Assembly: GCA_902775075.1 (NCBI GenBank)
Contig: CACYKX010000002.1
Coordinates: 1 to 62,203 of the forward strand
Reading direction: 5' to 3'
Length of the DNA: 62,203 nt
Source: an uncultured Prevotellaceae bacterium
Lineage (GTDB): Bacteria; Bacteroidota; Bacteroidia; Bacteroidales; Bacteroidaceae
Shown here: positions 33,580 to 43,119 of the stretch, one piece after another
Layout of the letters: each line of letters opens with the position of its first letter
How positions within the stretch are numbered: the stretch's first letter is position 1
The notes under the pieces: model-generated
Told to the model about the DNA's origin: nothing
Databases searched by the model: none
Seen by the model: only the letters and a program-made list of their open reading frames with translations
Translations under genes and position numbers: made by a program

Positions 33580-35031
33580 ATGAGAAAAATAGGTGATAGG
33601 AATAGATTTTCAACAATAGACGGTAGGTATAAAAGATTGGGGAAAAACACAATCCTTGTGTTTTTAGGCGGTGCAGGAAGTAAATTGATAGGCTTCTTAA
33701 TGCTTCCTTTTTATACCAAGTATTTGTCTACGGCTGAATATGGTGTTTCAGACTTAATAGGAACTTATTCTTCCATATTAGTGTCTTTTGTTTCTTGCTG
33801 TATAGCTGATGCCATTTTTGTGTTCCCTAAAGAGGCTGATAAAGACGGTCGAACGAAATATTTCTCATCAGGTGTTATATTTCTATTCTTCTCATTTTTA
33901 TTATTTTTCTTGGTCTCTTGGTTGCTTTCTGCTTTGAATAATAGTGGAAATATAGAAGGTACTTTCATTGAAAGGATATGGTGGATATATCTGTTTACTG
34001 TTACAGCTTATCTTCAGAGTTATACCCAGCAGTTCACTAGAAGTATTGACAAGATGGGTGTGTATAGTATGACAGGTGTAGTTCATACGTTAGCTGTAGC
34101 AATTATGTCAATAGTATTAATACCCCAATATGGTTTAACGGGTTTTCTTTCGGCATCAGTGTTGTCATGTGTTGTTTCTGCAGTTTTTTCATTTACAGCT
34201 TCTGGATCTTACAATTATTTTTCAATTAAGTCATTTGACTTTAGTTATTTAAAAGAATTGCTTAAATTTGGAATACCTCTTATACCCAATGGCGTTATGT
34301 GGTGGCTTGTAAATGGGATTAGTCGACCAATTCTGGAGAAAACAGTTGGTTTAGACGCGATTGGTATTTATTCTGTAGCAGGTAAATTTCCTGGTATTCT
34401 TAATATGCTTTTTACTTTGTTTATGAGCGCATGGGGGGTATCTATGATAGAAGAATTTCATAAACCAGGTTTTAATGCGTTTTTTAATAAATCTATAAAA
34501 ATGCTAACTTTGTTCACGCTATTAGGTGGTAGCTCAATAGTTGTATGTAGTAAAATAATTATTCGAATTTTTGCGGCACCAAACTATTTTGAGGCGTGGC
34601 AGTATGTGCCATTATTAACACTTAGTGTTGTATTGCAAAATATGTCTGGCCTTATTGGTGGTGTTTTTATGGCCCAGAAAAAAAGTAAGTATTTTTTCTA
34701 TTCTAGTATTTGGGGGGCTGTGACATCATTGTTTTTTTCATTCTTATTAATTAATATTTGGGGGTTGTTTGGAGCTGCAATTTCTGCTGCTTTATCATTT
34801 GTTGTAATGATTGTAGTTCGTATTAAATATGCATGGCCACACATTAATGAATTGGATTTAAAATACTTGTCATTAATGTTCTTTTTATATTTGTTTTTGA
34901 TAACAATGGTTACAATAAATATCAGTGGTGTTATTACAGTTATTGTTTTTGTATTAGTAGTAGCTTTAATGTTGCTTATTAGTAGAAAGGAATTAATACC
35001 TTTGTTAAAGATATTAAAAATAGTAAAGTAG
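33580..35031 (+). CDS. wzx: O-antigen/polysaccharide flippase (Wzx-like)
   Basis: About 484 residues with some 12-14 hydrophobic spans and the MATE/MVF-type opening LGKNTILVFLGGAGSKLIGF, FYTKYLSTAEYGVSDLIGTY. It should flip lipid-linked repeat units across the inner membrane. The C-terminal spans (LYLFLITMVTINISGVITVI, VLVVALMLLI) are very hydrophobic. ATG 33580 is preferred over an in-frame GTG six bases upstream. The paired polymerase follows after 19 bases. Confidence 0.85.
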   Translation: MRKIGDRNRFSTIDGRYKRLGKNTILVFLGGAGSKLIGFLMLPFYTKYLSTAEYGVSDLIGTYSSILVSFVSCCIADAIFVFPKEADKDGRTKYFSSGVIFLFFSFLLFFLVSWLLSALNNSGNIEGTFIERIWWIYLFTVTAYLQSYTQQFTRSIDKMGVYSMTGVVHTLAVAIMSIVLIPQYGLTGFLSASVLSCVVSAVFSFTASGSYNYFSIKSFDFSYLKELLKFGIPLIPNGVMWWLVNGISRPILEKTVGLDAIGIYSVAGKFPGILNMLFTLFMSAWGVSMIEEFHKPGFNAFFNKSIKMLTLFTLLGGSSIVVCSKIIIRIFAAPNYFEAWQYVPLLTLSVVLQNMSGLIGGVFMAQKKSKYFFYSSIWGAVTSLFFSFLLINIWGLFGAAISAALSFVVMIVVRIKYAWPHINELDLKYLSLMFFLYLFLITMVTINISGVITVIVFVLVVALMLLISRKELIPLLKILKIVK

Positions 35032-35050
35032 ATTAATACTAATTTGAATT

Positions 35051-36277
35051 ATGCAAAGGAAGATAGTTAAGGGTATTTTCAGTATATCCATATTATGGGC
35101 TTTATGGGGATGGCTATTTACGGAGACGGTTTTTGCAAATGCAACGATTATTTATATTGTATTAGGCTTGTTGACTACACTGTATATAACCGGGTTGTTT
35201 CTCAACATTAAATCAATAAAAGTAAATCCTATCGTAGCACTTTGGATCCCTTTTGTTTTATGGAGATTAATTGCGTTCGTGAGGATTGGGAACTTTGAAA
35301 GTGCTACATATTGGTTAGGATGTTTTACTTTTTTGTTGGTTGCTTCTTCTTATTCTGATGATATAATTTTTCCAAAGAAAATAATAGAGATTTCGGGGAG
35401 TATCGCAATTGCTGGAATACTTGTTGAGATGCTGCTTCCGTCAGTGTATAATTCATTTATTTTACCTTTGTTTAGTGATTTCAGAATATCGAGAATTGAA
35501 AGGTGGGGTGGCTCTCATGGTGGTTATGCTGGTATAATGTGTCAACTAGATAGGGCCGCTTGTACCATAATGTGGTTAGAGGCCTTAGTGTTTTGTTCTA
35601 TGCAAAGCGGAAAGAATAAGCGAAAATACCTCTTTTTTTTAATAATTGTTTTTGTTATTCTTTCAGGTAAGCGCATGGCGTCGTTTGTTTCTGTTTTTAC
35701 CCCTTTGTTCATATGGCTTGTAGCAGAAAGAAAGATGGGGAAACAACCAATAGCTGTATTGGTAGTGTTGTCGTTTATTTCGCTCGTTGTTTTATTCTTT
35801 TTGTCGAATCTTGAATTCTTTTCAAATATTGCTGGCTTTAGCCGAATTGTTGAGGCAATTGGAGATGTAAAAACAGGCGAGAGTTTGTCGGGTTCAAGGG
35901 AAGAATTAAACAGGATGGCTTGGGCAGGCTTTAATAATTCGCCGATTTTTGGAGTGGGTATTTTAAATTACGGAGGCGGCATGGGTGCATCCGCTCATAA
36001 TATATATCTGCAAGTGCTTTGTGAACAAGGTATAGTAGGCTTTATTCTACTTATTATTCCTATTGTTTCATGCTTGTTTTATACCTTAAAAAGACTTAAA
36101 TACAGTAATTTAGAGAAACAATTTATCCTATTCTTCTCTTTGTTTTCGCAATTTGTATTTATTCTTTGTGGTATTACTGAGAATGCTCTCACGGATACGT
36201 TTTTATTTAATTTTTATTTTTTAGCAATGGCGCTTTTGAATATTGTCAATAATAAATCAAGAATAAATGAATATTAA
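35051..36277 (+). CDS. wzy: O-antigen polymerase/ligase-like (Wzy-like)
   Basis: 408 residues with about ten membrane spans. The large loop holds DRAACTIMWLEALVFCSM and GAGFNNSPIFGVGILN-like text followed by GASAHNIYLQVLCEQGIVGF, the family pattern of Wzy/ligase proteins (a conserved His/Asn-containing stretch before the last spans). Expected to polymerise flipped repeat units in the periplasm. The 3' end overlaps the next gene by 11 bases. High divergence is normal for this family, so identity rests on topology and neighbourhood. Confidence 0.8.
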   Translation: MQRKIVKGIFSISILWALWGWLFTETVFANATIIYIVLGLLTTLYITGLFLNIKSIKVNPIVALWIPFVLWRLIAFVRIGNFESATYWLGCFTFLLVASSYSDDIIFPKKIIEISGSIAIAGILVEMLLPSVYNSFILPLFSDFRISRIERWGGSHGGYAGIMCQLDRAACTIMWLEALVFCSMQSGKNKRKYLFFLIIVFVILSGKRMASFVSVFTPLFIWLVAERKMGKQPIAVLVVLSFISLVVLFFLSNLEFFSNIAGFSRIVEAIGDVKTGESLSGSREELNRMAWAGFNNSPIFGVGILNYGGGMGASAHNIYLQVLCEQGIVGFILLIIPIVSCLFYTLKRLKYSNLEKQFILFFSLFSQFVFILCGITENALTDTFLFNFYFLAMALLNIVNNKSRINEY

Positions 36278-37169
36278 TACCTTAATTACTAAGATAAATA
36301 GTCAACGGTGGACAATTGGCTTTATAAGGGAGCCTTTGGATAAGATTATTCAGAATGCTCCAATTACTATTGACTATGTTAAACATAAGTATAAAGATAG
36401 GTGGTTCGCGGACCCTTTTATATTGGATGTGGATGATAAATCAATCACATTATTAGTTGAAGAATTCTATTATCCAATCAAAATGGGGCGGATAGCGAAA
36501 CTAACAATAGACAAGAACACGCTGCAAATAGTAAGAAATGTTCCAGTTCTTCAAGTTGGTTCTCATTTGTCTTTTCCTGCCATTATCAGAAATAATGATG
36601 GGGTGTTTTTGTACCCAGAAAATGGGAAAGGTGAGGGTCTGAATATTTATAAGTATGATGATATAAATGAAAGATGTGAATTAATAGATAATATTAGCCA
36701 TGAACCCTTAGCAGATGCAATAATAACTGACGTTTTTGGTAATACGTTGTTGTTCACCACACGCGTTCCTAAACATAACGGAAACACCTTGTTGGTATAT
36801 GATGTTAAAGACGGTCAATTGTTGTATAATCAAGAAATAACATTCAGTAGTAATTTGGCAAGGAATGCAGGTGACTGGTTTTTATATAATGGTGAGGTTT
36901 ATAGACCAGCTCAGGATTGTAATATATCCTATGGGAAATCTGTGATTTTACAAAAGGTTGAATTGAGGGATTCATTATATGTTTTTTCAGATATTCGAAC
37001 AATAACATCTCAGAACGAAGATTATAACTTGGGATGTCATACATTTAATCAGTATAAAGGCATAGCTGTTGTTGATTCTTTAGGGTTCAGGTACAAATAT
37101 GCCCAAAAAATCTTTATGGCTATATATCGGATTTATCATTTTATATTCAAACAAAACAACATATCATAA
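36267..37169 (+). CDS. Beta-propeller-like protein (GINT1_N-type)
   Basis: 300 residues. WFADPFILDVDDKSITLLVE near the start, then repeated strands with SFPAIIRNNDGVFLYPENGK, EPLADAIITDVFGNTLLFTT, and a YRPAQDCNISYGKSVILQKV block, all of which recur in the five-bladed-propeller N-terminal domain found in glucosamine-inositolphosphorylceramide-transferase-like proteins of polysaccharide loci. Function in bacteria unknown; a glycosidase/lectin-like or transferase-associated role is possible. Overlaps the polymerase by 11 bases and the next gene by one. Confidence 0.5.
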   Translation: MNINTLITKINSQRWTIGFIREPLDKIIQNAPITIDYVKHKYKDRWFADPFILDVDDKSITLLVEEFYYPIKMGRIAKLTIDKNTLQIVRNVPVLQVGSHLSFPAIIRNNDGVFLYPENGKGEGLNIYKYDDINERCELIDNISHEPLADAIITDVFGNTLLFTTRVPKHNGNTLLVYDVKDGQLLYNQEITFSSNLARNAGDWFLYNGEVYRPAQDCNISYGKSVILQKVELRDSLYVFSDIRTITSQNEDYNLGCHTFNQYKGIAVVDSLGFRYKYAQKIFMAIYRIYHFIFKQNNIS

Positions 37170-38287
37170 TGCGATTATTGTTTTTTATTCATGGTTTAAG
37201 TGGAGGTGGTGCAGAAAGGGTGTTGGTGAATCTTTGCAATGAATTGGTTACTCGAGGCTATGAGGTTAGTATAACCATGCCTGAGTTTATGAATGTCTAT
37301 ACACTTGATAGTCGTGTTAATGTGTCAACATTTATCGGTTTACATAAGACTGATAGTAAAAATGTTATTGGCAAATTCATTAACTTTCTAAAGAATACTG
37401 TAGTAATTAACAGGAATGTACGCTTAATAATACGGGAAAACAAACCTGACATTATTATTACCTTCCTTGGTTTCTTCACTAGTTATATCCTTCTTCATCA
37501 TAATAAAATACCAATTATTGCGTCGGAACATTATTCATTCAATAGAAAACTCCAGTTTTATAGAGTATTTCGTATTCGATATCTAAATAAGTTATTCGAT
37601 TACGTGACATTTTTGACTAAAACAGATGTTTATCTAGCTCAAAGGTATTATACACACAGTGTTAGTATACCCAACCCTCTATCTTTTGACCCAATAAGTA
37701 ATGAGAAGTACGAAGAACTTTTCCCCAAAAGAGCAAATATTTTAGCGGTAGGTAGACTTGATGCCTATAAGGTTAAAGGTTTTGATAATTTGATAGTTGC
37801 ATTTTCTTCAATTGCAAAGAAACACCCAGATGTTTTCTTGGATATTGCAGGTGAAGGGAGTGAACAATCTATTAATATATTAAAAGAAATTTCAGAAAGT
37901 CATGGGGTTGGGAATAAAGTAAGGTTTTTGGGTTATTGTAATAATATTGATGAACTAATGAAAGATCACAGTATCTTTGTAATGTCTTCCAGGCACGAAG
38001 GGTTCGGAATGGCACTTGTGGAAGCGATGGCTTTAGGCTGTGCTTGTGTCTCTTTCGACTTAATTGGCCCAGGAGAGATTATTATTGATGGAATAGATGG
38101 CGTGATGGTAGAAAACCAAAATATCGAAGACCTTGCAATGAAGATAGAACTTTTATTGGATAATTCTCAGTTAAGGTATTTTTTGGGTTTACACGCAATT
38201 GAGGATATAAAACGTTTTAATCCAAATGCTATTACAAATAAATGGGAAATGGTTTTTAATAAAGTATTAGAACAACGCACAAAATGA
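37169..38287 (+). CDS. Glycosyltransferase, GT4 family
   Basis: 372 residues, GT-B fold. N-terminal FFIHGLSGGGAERVLVNLCN (acceptor-side glycine-rich loop), ILAVGRLDAYKVKGFDNLIV (donor domain start), FLGYCNNIDELMKDHSIFVM, and SSRHEGFGMALVEAMALGCA with the EX7E-type catalytic glutamates. Adds one sugar to the growing repeat unit at the cytoplasmic face. TAATG overlap with the upstream gene, ATGA overlap with the next. Confidence 0.88.
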   Translation: MRLLFFIHGLSGGGAERVLVNLCNELVTRGYEVSITMPEFMNVYTLDSRVNVSTFIGLHKTDSKNVIGKFINFLKNTVVINRNVRLIIRENKPDIIITFLGFFTSYILLHHNKIPIIASEHYSFNRKLQFYRVFRIRYLNKLFDYVTFLTKTDVYLAQRYYTHSVSIPNPLSFDPISNEKYEELFPKRANILAVGRLDAYKVKGFDNLIVAFSSIAKKHPDVFLDIAGEGSEQSINILKEISESHGVGNKVRFLGYCNNIDELMKDHSIFVMSSRHEGFGMALVEAMALGCACVSFDLIGPGEIIIDGIDGVMVENQNIEDLAMKIELLLDNSQLRYFLGLHAIEDIKRFNPNAITNKWEMVFNKVLEQRTK

Positions 38288-39399
38288 ATATTGTTATTTC
38301 AGGTGATTTCTGTCCCCAGAATAGAGTGTCAACAAAACTTGAACAAGGAGATTTTCAATCTGTTCTAGGCGAGGTTAAGAATTTTTTGTCAAAAGTAGAT
38401 TATGCAATTGTTAACTTTGAATGCCCAATAACCTTTGGAGAAGAAAAACCCATAATAAAACAAGGTCCTAACCTTCAATGTACAGAAAAAGGATTAGATG
38501 CTGTTAAATGGGCTGGTTTTAATTGTGTAACGCTCGCAAATAACCATTTTTACGACTATGGGAATGAAGGGGTAAATAATACCATTGAAAAATGTAAAAG
38601 TATTGGGATTGATTATGTTGGTGGAGGAAAGAATTTGCAAGAATCCTCCTCTGTCTTGTATAAACAAATAGGAGGAAAGATTTTCGCAATAATTAATTGT
38701 TGTGAACATGAATTTTCTATTGCATCAAATTTACATGGCGGATCTAATCCGCTGAATCCTATTAAACAGTATTATGATATAAAAGAATCGAAAGCACGTG
38801 CGGATTTTGTATTGGTCATCGTTCATGGTGGACATGAGCATTGGCAATTGCCATCGCCCCGTATGCAGGAAACCTATCGATTTTTCATTGATGCGGGTGC
38901 AGATGCTGTTGTAAACCATCACCAGCACTGTTACAGTGGTTATGAGGTGTATCATGAAAAGCCAATCTTCTATGGTTTAGGAAACTTTTGTTTTGATCGA
39001 AAAGGTAATTGGGGAATAAAATGGCATGAGGGATATTTGGTGATGCTCACGTTTGATGATGAAAGAATTGGTTATGAGGTATTTCCATACCGTCAGTGTT
39101 TGGATAAACCATCTCTTGAATTTTTAGATAAGAATGCATTCGATGAAAAGTTAGCTCAGTTAAACCATATTATACAAGATGAGAAACTTCTTAGAATTGA
39201 GACGGAAAAGTATTACTCATTAGCGGTTGACAAAATGAGCGAGGTGTTTGAACCTTGCGATAGCCGACTTTATTTGGCAGGGAGAAGACGTGGATGGTTG
39301 CCATCTTTGATTTCAAAGAAACGTAAATTGTTAGCAGAAAATACTATCTGCTGTGAGTCTCACCGAGACAAGATGATATATTATTTGGAAAAGGAATAA
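38284..39399 (+). CDS. CapA-family (PGA_cap) metallophosphatase-like protein
   Basis: 371 residues. ISGDFCPQNRVSTKLEQGDF, VNFECPITFGEEKP, VTLANNHFYDYGNEGVNNT, LVIVHGGHEHWQLPSPRMQE and AVVNHHQHCYSGYEVYHEKP are the ordered blocks of the CapA family, a calcineurin-like fold with metal-binding D, H and N residues. Originally described in poly-gamma-glutamate export, such proteins also occur in polysaccharide loci with unclear activity. No signal peptide is evident, so cytoplasmic. Followed 22 bases later by an ATP-grasp amidoligase, suggesting the two act together in an amide-bonded modification. Confidence 0.8.
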   Translation: MNIVISGDFCPQNRVSTKLEQGDFQSVLGEVKNFLSKVDYAIVNFECPITFGEEKPIIKQGPNLQCTEKGLDAVKWAGFNCVTLANNHFYDYGNEGVNNTIEKCKSIGIDYVGGGKNLQESSSVLYKQIGGKIFAIINCCEHEFSIASNLHGGSNPLNPIKQYYDIKESKARADFVLVIVHGGHEHWQLPSPRMQETYRFFIDAGADAVVNHHQHCYSGYEVYHEKPIFYGLGNFCFDRKGNWGIKWHEGYLVMLTFDDERIGYEVFPYRQCLDKPSLEFLDKNAFDEKLAQLNHIIQDEKLLRIETEKYYSLAVDKMSEVFEPCDSRLYLAGRRRGWLPSLISKKRKLLAENTICCESHRDKMIYYLEKE

Positions 39400-39420
39400 T
39401 AATTAACATTAAATGAGTAT

Positions 39421-40302
39421 ATGCCAAGAATAAAGACAATAATCAATAAATTGGTTATGAGTGCCAACTTTTTGTTTTCAGACGAAGCGTACTTAAAACT
39501 GCTGTTTCGTCTGAGAATGGGTTATCCTCTTAATCTGGATAATCCAAAAACATATTCTGAGAAACTTATGTGGCTGAAGCTTCATGACCATAATCCGGAT
39601 TACACTAAGTTGGTGGACAAATATGCTGTTAAAGAGATTGTTGCTCAAAAGATAGGAGAGCAGTATGTGATCCCTACACTTGGCGTATGGAATCGGCCGG
39701 AAGAGATAGACTGGGAGTCGTTGCCGAATAAGTTCGTGCTTAAGACTACGCATGGCGGTGGCAATACAGGGGTTGTCATTTGTAGAGATAAGACATTTTT
39801 TGACAAAGAAAAAGCTATCGAAAGGCTGAATAAAAGCCTCAAACAGGATATTTACAAGACCCTTCGGGAGTGGCCGTATAAGGATGTGCCTCGCCGAATT
39901 ATAGCCGAGCAGTTTATAGAAGGCGAGAATAACGACCTTCCTGATTATAAGTTCTTCTGTTTTAATGGGGAAGTAAAGGCTTTATTTATTGGAACAGAAA
40001 GAGAAACAGGAAATGTGAAGTTTGATTTTTTTGATGCGGACTTTAACCACTTGGATTTGGTTCAGACACATCCTATGTCTGGCAAACAAATACAAAAGCC
40101 AGAATGTTTTAATGAAATGAAAGAGGTAGCGAACATTCTATCCAAGGACATACCTCACGTACGTATTGATTTGTACGAAGTTAATGGTCAGATTTACTTT
40201 GGTGAGTACACTTTCTATCATCACGGTGGTTGTGTGCCATTCCATCCCCAAAAGTGGGATGATGTCTTTGGCTCTTGGATTACACTTCCAAAGAAAAAAT
40301 AA
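39421..40302 (+). CDS. TupA-like ATP-grasp amidoligase-type protein
   Basis: 293 residues. Family blocks: YPLNLDNPKTYSEKLMWLKL, KYAVKEIVAQKIGEQYVIPT, PNKFVLKTTHGGGNTGVVIC, IAEQFIEGENNDLPDYKFFC, and a C-terminal VRIDLYEVNGQIYFGEYTFY-HHGG segment containing metal ligands. Named after TupA of teichuronopeptide synthesis in Bacillus; believed to attach amino acids or similar groups, or to act on polysaccharides. It ends two bases before the next start. Confidence 0.85.
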   Translation: MPRIKTIINKLVMSANFLFSDEAYLKLLFRLRMGYPLNLDNPKTYSEKLMWLKLHDHNPDYTKLVDKYAVKEIVAQKIGEQYVIPTLGVWNRPEEIDWESLPNKFVLKTTHGGGNTGVVICRDKTFFDKEKAIERLNKSLKQDIYKTLREWPYKDVPRRIIAEQFIEGENNDLPDYKFFCFNGEVKALFIGTERETGNVKFDFFDADFNHLDLVQTHPMSGKQIQKPECFNEMKEVANILSKDIPHVRIDLYEVNGQIYFGEYTFYHHGGCVPFHPQKWDDVFGSWITLPKKK

Positions 40303-40304
40303 TT

Positions 40305-41414
40305 ATGAATATACTCGTTATTACTCCTGATTACCCGGACCGATATAAAGTACACTATCCCTTTGTTAAGCAACTCGTGGATGAGTTCGCTAGACAAGGA
40401 CATAAGTGTACAGTGATTGCACCCTATAGTATAACAAAGAACAAGCGGTTCTATCCGGCAAAAGAATACGATGGAGAAGTGATGGTGTATCGACCCAATC
40501 ATCTGTCGTTCTCTAACTTCAAAATAGGAAAAATAAAGCTTTCGGACTATTTTCGCAGAAAAGCAATTAAAAGAGCTACGAAATGGCTCTCCTCAAAGCC
40601 CGACTTGGTATATTGTCATTTTTGGGGATGTGCCATAGAAGCGTACCCATACACCAAAGCCAATAATATTCCTTTATATGTGGCAACAGGTGAGAGTTCC
40701 ATTTCAGCCTTTAATAATACAAGAGAGATAACATCTGAAATGTGCAATTACATTAAGGGCGTGATATGTGTATCATCGAAGAACAAAGAGGAAAGTATTT
40801 CTTTAGGACTTACAACCTCAGATAAATGCCTTGTTAAACCCAATGCTGTTAACAGTGAACTGTTTAGAAAACTAGATAAATTCGGGTGCAGGAAGAAGCT
40901 GGGACTTCCGCAAGACGCATTCATTATCAGTTTCGTCGGGGCCTTTATTGAAAGGAAGGGCGTAAAACGTGTTGCCGATGCCATCAAAATGATAGAAGGC
41001 GCCCCTGTCTATTCCTGTTTCATAGGACGAGGTGCGCAAGATCCTGACTGCGAGAATATCCTGTATAAGGGGGGAGCGCTCCATGAACAGATTCCAGAAT
41101 ATCTCAATGCATCTGATGTTTTTGTTTTGCCGACACTTGCAGAAGGTTGCTGTAATGCTATTGTAGAGGCAATGTCATGTGGTCTGCCAATTATCTCCTC
41201 TAACCTTCCCTTTAACTGGGATGTGTTGGATGACAGTAACTCTATTATGATAGATCCTAACGATGTGGGTGCAATAGCGAATGCAATGACAAAGTTGCGA
41301 GATGATGTTGTATTAAGAGACCGAATGGCAGAAGCTTCATTAAAGAAAGCAACATCCCTTACAATTGATAAAAGAGCAAATGATATTATAATTTTTATTG
41401 AATCATCTTTATAA
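40305..41414 (+). CDS. Glycosyltransferase, GT4 family
   Basis: 369 residues from ATG 40305. VITPDYPDRYKVHYPFVKQL opening, GVICVSSKNKEESISLGLTT, ISFVGAFIERKGVKRVADAI, LNASDVFVLPTLAEGCCNAI and EAMSCGLPIISSNLPFNWDV. The last two carry the donor-binding EX7E region. A longer reading frame begins inside the previous gene but would add unrelated residues. Cytoplasmic-face sugar transfer in repeat-unit assembly. Confidence 0.88.
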   Translation: MNILVITPDYPDRYKVHYPFVKQLVDEFARQGHKCTVIAPYSITKNKRFYPAKEYDGEVMVYRPNHLSFSNFKIGKIKLSDYFRRKAIKRATKWLSSKPDLVYCHFWGCAIEAYPYTKANNIPLYVATGESSISAFNNTREITSEMCNYIKGVICVSSKNKEESISLGLTTSDKCLVKPNAVNSELFRKLDKFGCRKKLGLPQDAFIISFVGAFIERKGVKRVADAIKMIEGAPVYSCFIGRGAQDPDCENILYKGGALHEQIPEYLNASDVFVLPTLAEGCCNAIVEAMSCGLPIISSNLPFNWDVLDDSNSIMIDPNDVGAIANAMTKLRDDVVLRDRMAEASLKKATSLTIDKRANDIIIFIESSL

Positions 41415-41440
41415 GAATAAGAAATATACAATATAAAACA

Positions 41441-42532
41441 ATGAAACCCAAGATTGTTTTTGTTTTAAATGCCAATTCAATAACCCGCTGCCAAAAAAGA
41501 GTGCAAGAGTTTATTGACCAAGGCTATGCAGTGGATGTGTATGGTTTTGACCGTGGTGGTGAAACTTATGCTAAACCAACAAACTATTCCATAAAGACCA
41601 TCGGTTACCATACGGTGTCCATGAGTTATTACAAGCGGTTTTTGGTCATTATAAAAGCACTTAAGAAACTGCACCAAAAATATAAGCATCAGAAAGATGT
41701 GATATTTTACTATTTCTTTTTCGATGTGGCGTTTGCCGCTTCGTTGGTGTCAAAACGCCCCTATGTTTATGAAGAGTCAGATATTCCATACGCAAACATT
41801 GGCAATTCATTTCTGCTTAACTACCTAAAGCGAAAAGACAAAAATATCATTCGTAAATCACTTATGACAGTGATGACCTCGGAAGGTTTTGTCAACTATC
41901 ATGGACTGGAAAACCAACGTGATAACATACAACTTGTACCTAACCGAGTGAATCCTGCCCTGCTTCAATTGCCATATACCCATAAGATTCTTGATGCAGA
42001 ACATCTTTCTATTGGATTTGTAGGAGGGTTCCGATACCAATCCGTATATAACTTTGCCGAAGTGGTGGCCTGCTACTATCCACAAATCACTTTCCACGTT
42101 TTTGGAACCTTGATGGAGAATGTATCAAAGATTCAGGAATTATCCCAAAAACACAAGAATGTTATTTTGCACGGCATATTTAAAAACCCGCAGGACTTGC
42201 CATCAGTTTATGAGCAACTTGATTTGGTTCTTGCCACATACGACGTGACAAGTATCAATGCACAATATGCAGAACCCAATAAGATGTATGAATCCATTTT
42301 CTTCCGTGTACCCATCATCGTAAGTAAAGGCACTTTCTTGTCGGAAAAGGTAAATCGTTTGGGGATAGGTTATGCCGTTAATGGGTTAGACAAGGAAGAG
42401 ATAAAGAGCTTTCTTTACTCCTTGAATAATGAAGATATAGAACTAAAGATTAAATGTCTAAATGCAGTTCCGCAAATAGAGACAGTGAATGAGAATCCTT
42501 CATTGTTTGCATATTTAAGCAACAAAATATAA
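41441..42532 (+). CDS. Glycosyltransferase, GT-B-like
   Basis: 363 residues. VFVLNANSITRCQKRVQEFI opening, VIFYYFFFDVAFAASLVSKR, YVYEESDIPYANIGNSFLLN, IGFVGGFRYQSVYNFAEVVA, and AEPNKMYESIFFRVPIIVSK. The last resembles donor-binding segments of GT-B enzymes. A glycosyltransferase of the repeat unit is likely, though the family is less clear than for its neighbours. Confidence 0.7.
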   Translation: MKPKIVFVLNANSITRCQKRVQEFIDQGYAVDVYGFDRGGETYAKPTNYSIKTIGYHTVSMSYYKRFLVIIKALKKLHQKYKHQKDVIFYYFFFDVAFAASLVSKRPYVYEESDIPYANIGNSFLLNYLKRKDKNIIRKSLMTVMTSEGFVNYHGLENQRDNIQLVPNRVNPALLQLPYTHKILDAEHLSIGFVGGFRYQSVYNFAEVVACYYPQITFHVFGTLMENVSKIQELSQKHKNVILHGIFKNPQDLPSVYEQLDLVLATYDVTSINAQYAEPNKMYESIFFRVPIIVSKGTFLSEKVNRLGIGYAVNGLDKEEIKSFLYSLNNEDIELKIKCLNAVPQIETVNENPSLFAYLSNKI

Positions 42533-42549
42533 TCATAATCAAAAAGGGA

Positions 42550-43119
42550 ATGATCAAGTCAACTATTAAGAATTTCTCCAACCTACTGAGAAAGTTGTTG
42601 TTAAAACTGTATAAGAATAACATAGGCGGCCATTCTGAAATCTGCAAGGAAGCCTATCTGACCCACAGTGTAATAGGTGATTATTGCTATTTGGGTATGT
42701 ATAGCTATTTTAACCATGTGCGTATGGGGAATTATTGCTCAGTCTCCGGATATGTCACGATAGGCGCAATGGAGCATGATTACAAAGATGTGTCAACGTC
42801 AACTCATCTTGGCGATGGAGGCTATTCTGATCATATCACAGAGATAGGTCATGATGTGTGGATTGGTGCGCAGACGGTGGTGAGGCAAGGTGTGAGAATT
42901 GGTGATGGCGCGGTGATTGGTGCTAATAGCTTTGTTAACAAGGATGTCCCCCCGTACGCGATTGCTTTCGGTACTCCGATTAAAGTATATAAATATAGGT
43001 TTGACGATCGGACTATAGAAAAAATACGCGAGAGCGAATTTTGGAAATATCCTCCAAAGGATGCAAGGCGCATTATAAACGAACTGAAAAAAGAAGATCG
43101 AGTATGGACATTGAAATAA
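42550..43119 (+). CDS. CatB-related O-acetyltransferase (hexapeptide)
   Basis: 189 residues of left-handed beta-helix type: YLGMYSYFNHVRMGNYCSVS, GHDVWIGAQTVVRQGVRIGD, GAVIGANSFVNKDVPPYAIA, FGTPIKVYKYRFDD. The WIGAQ and the NKDVPPYAIAFGTP segments are hallmarks of xenobiotic/CatB-type acyltransferases that O-acetylate sugars in polysaccharides. Its last 16 bases overlap the next gene. Confidence 0.85.
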   Translation: MIKSTIKNFSNLLRKLLLKLYKNNIGGHSEICKEAYLTHSVIGDYCYLGMYSYFNHVRMGNYCSVSGYVTIGAMEHDYKDVSTSTHLGDGGYSDHITEIGHDVWIGAQTVVRQGVRIGDGAVIGANSFVNKDVPPYAIAFGTPIKVYKYRFDDRTIEKIRESEFWKYPPKDARRIINELKKEDRVWTLK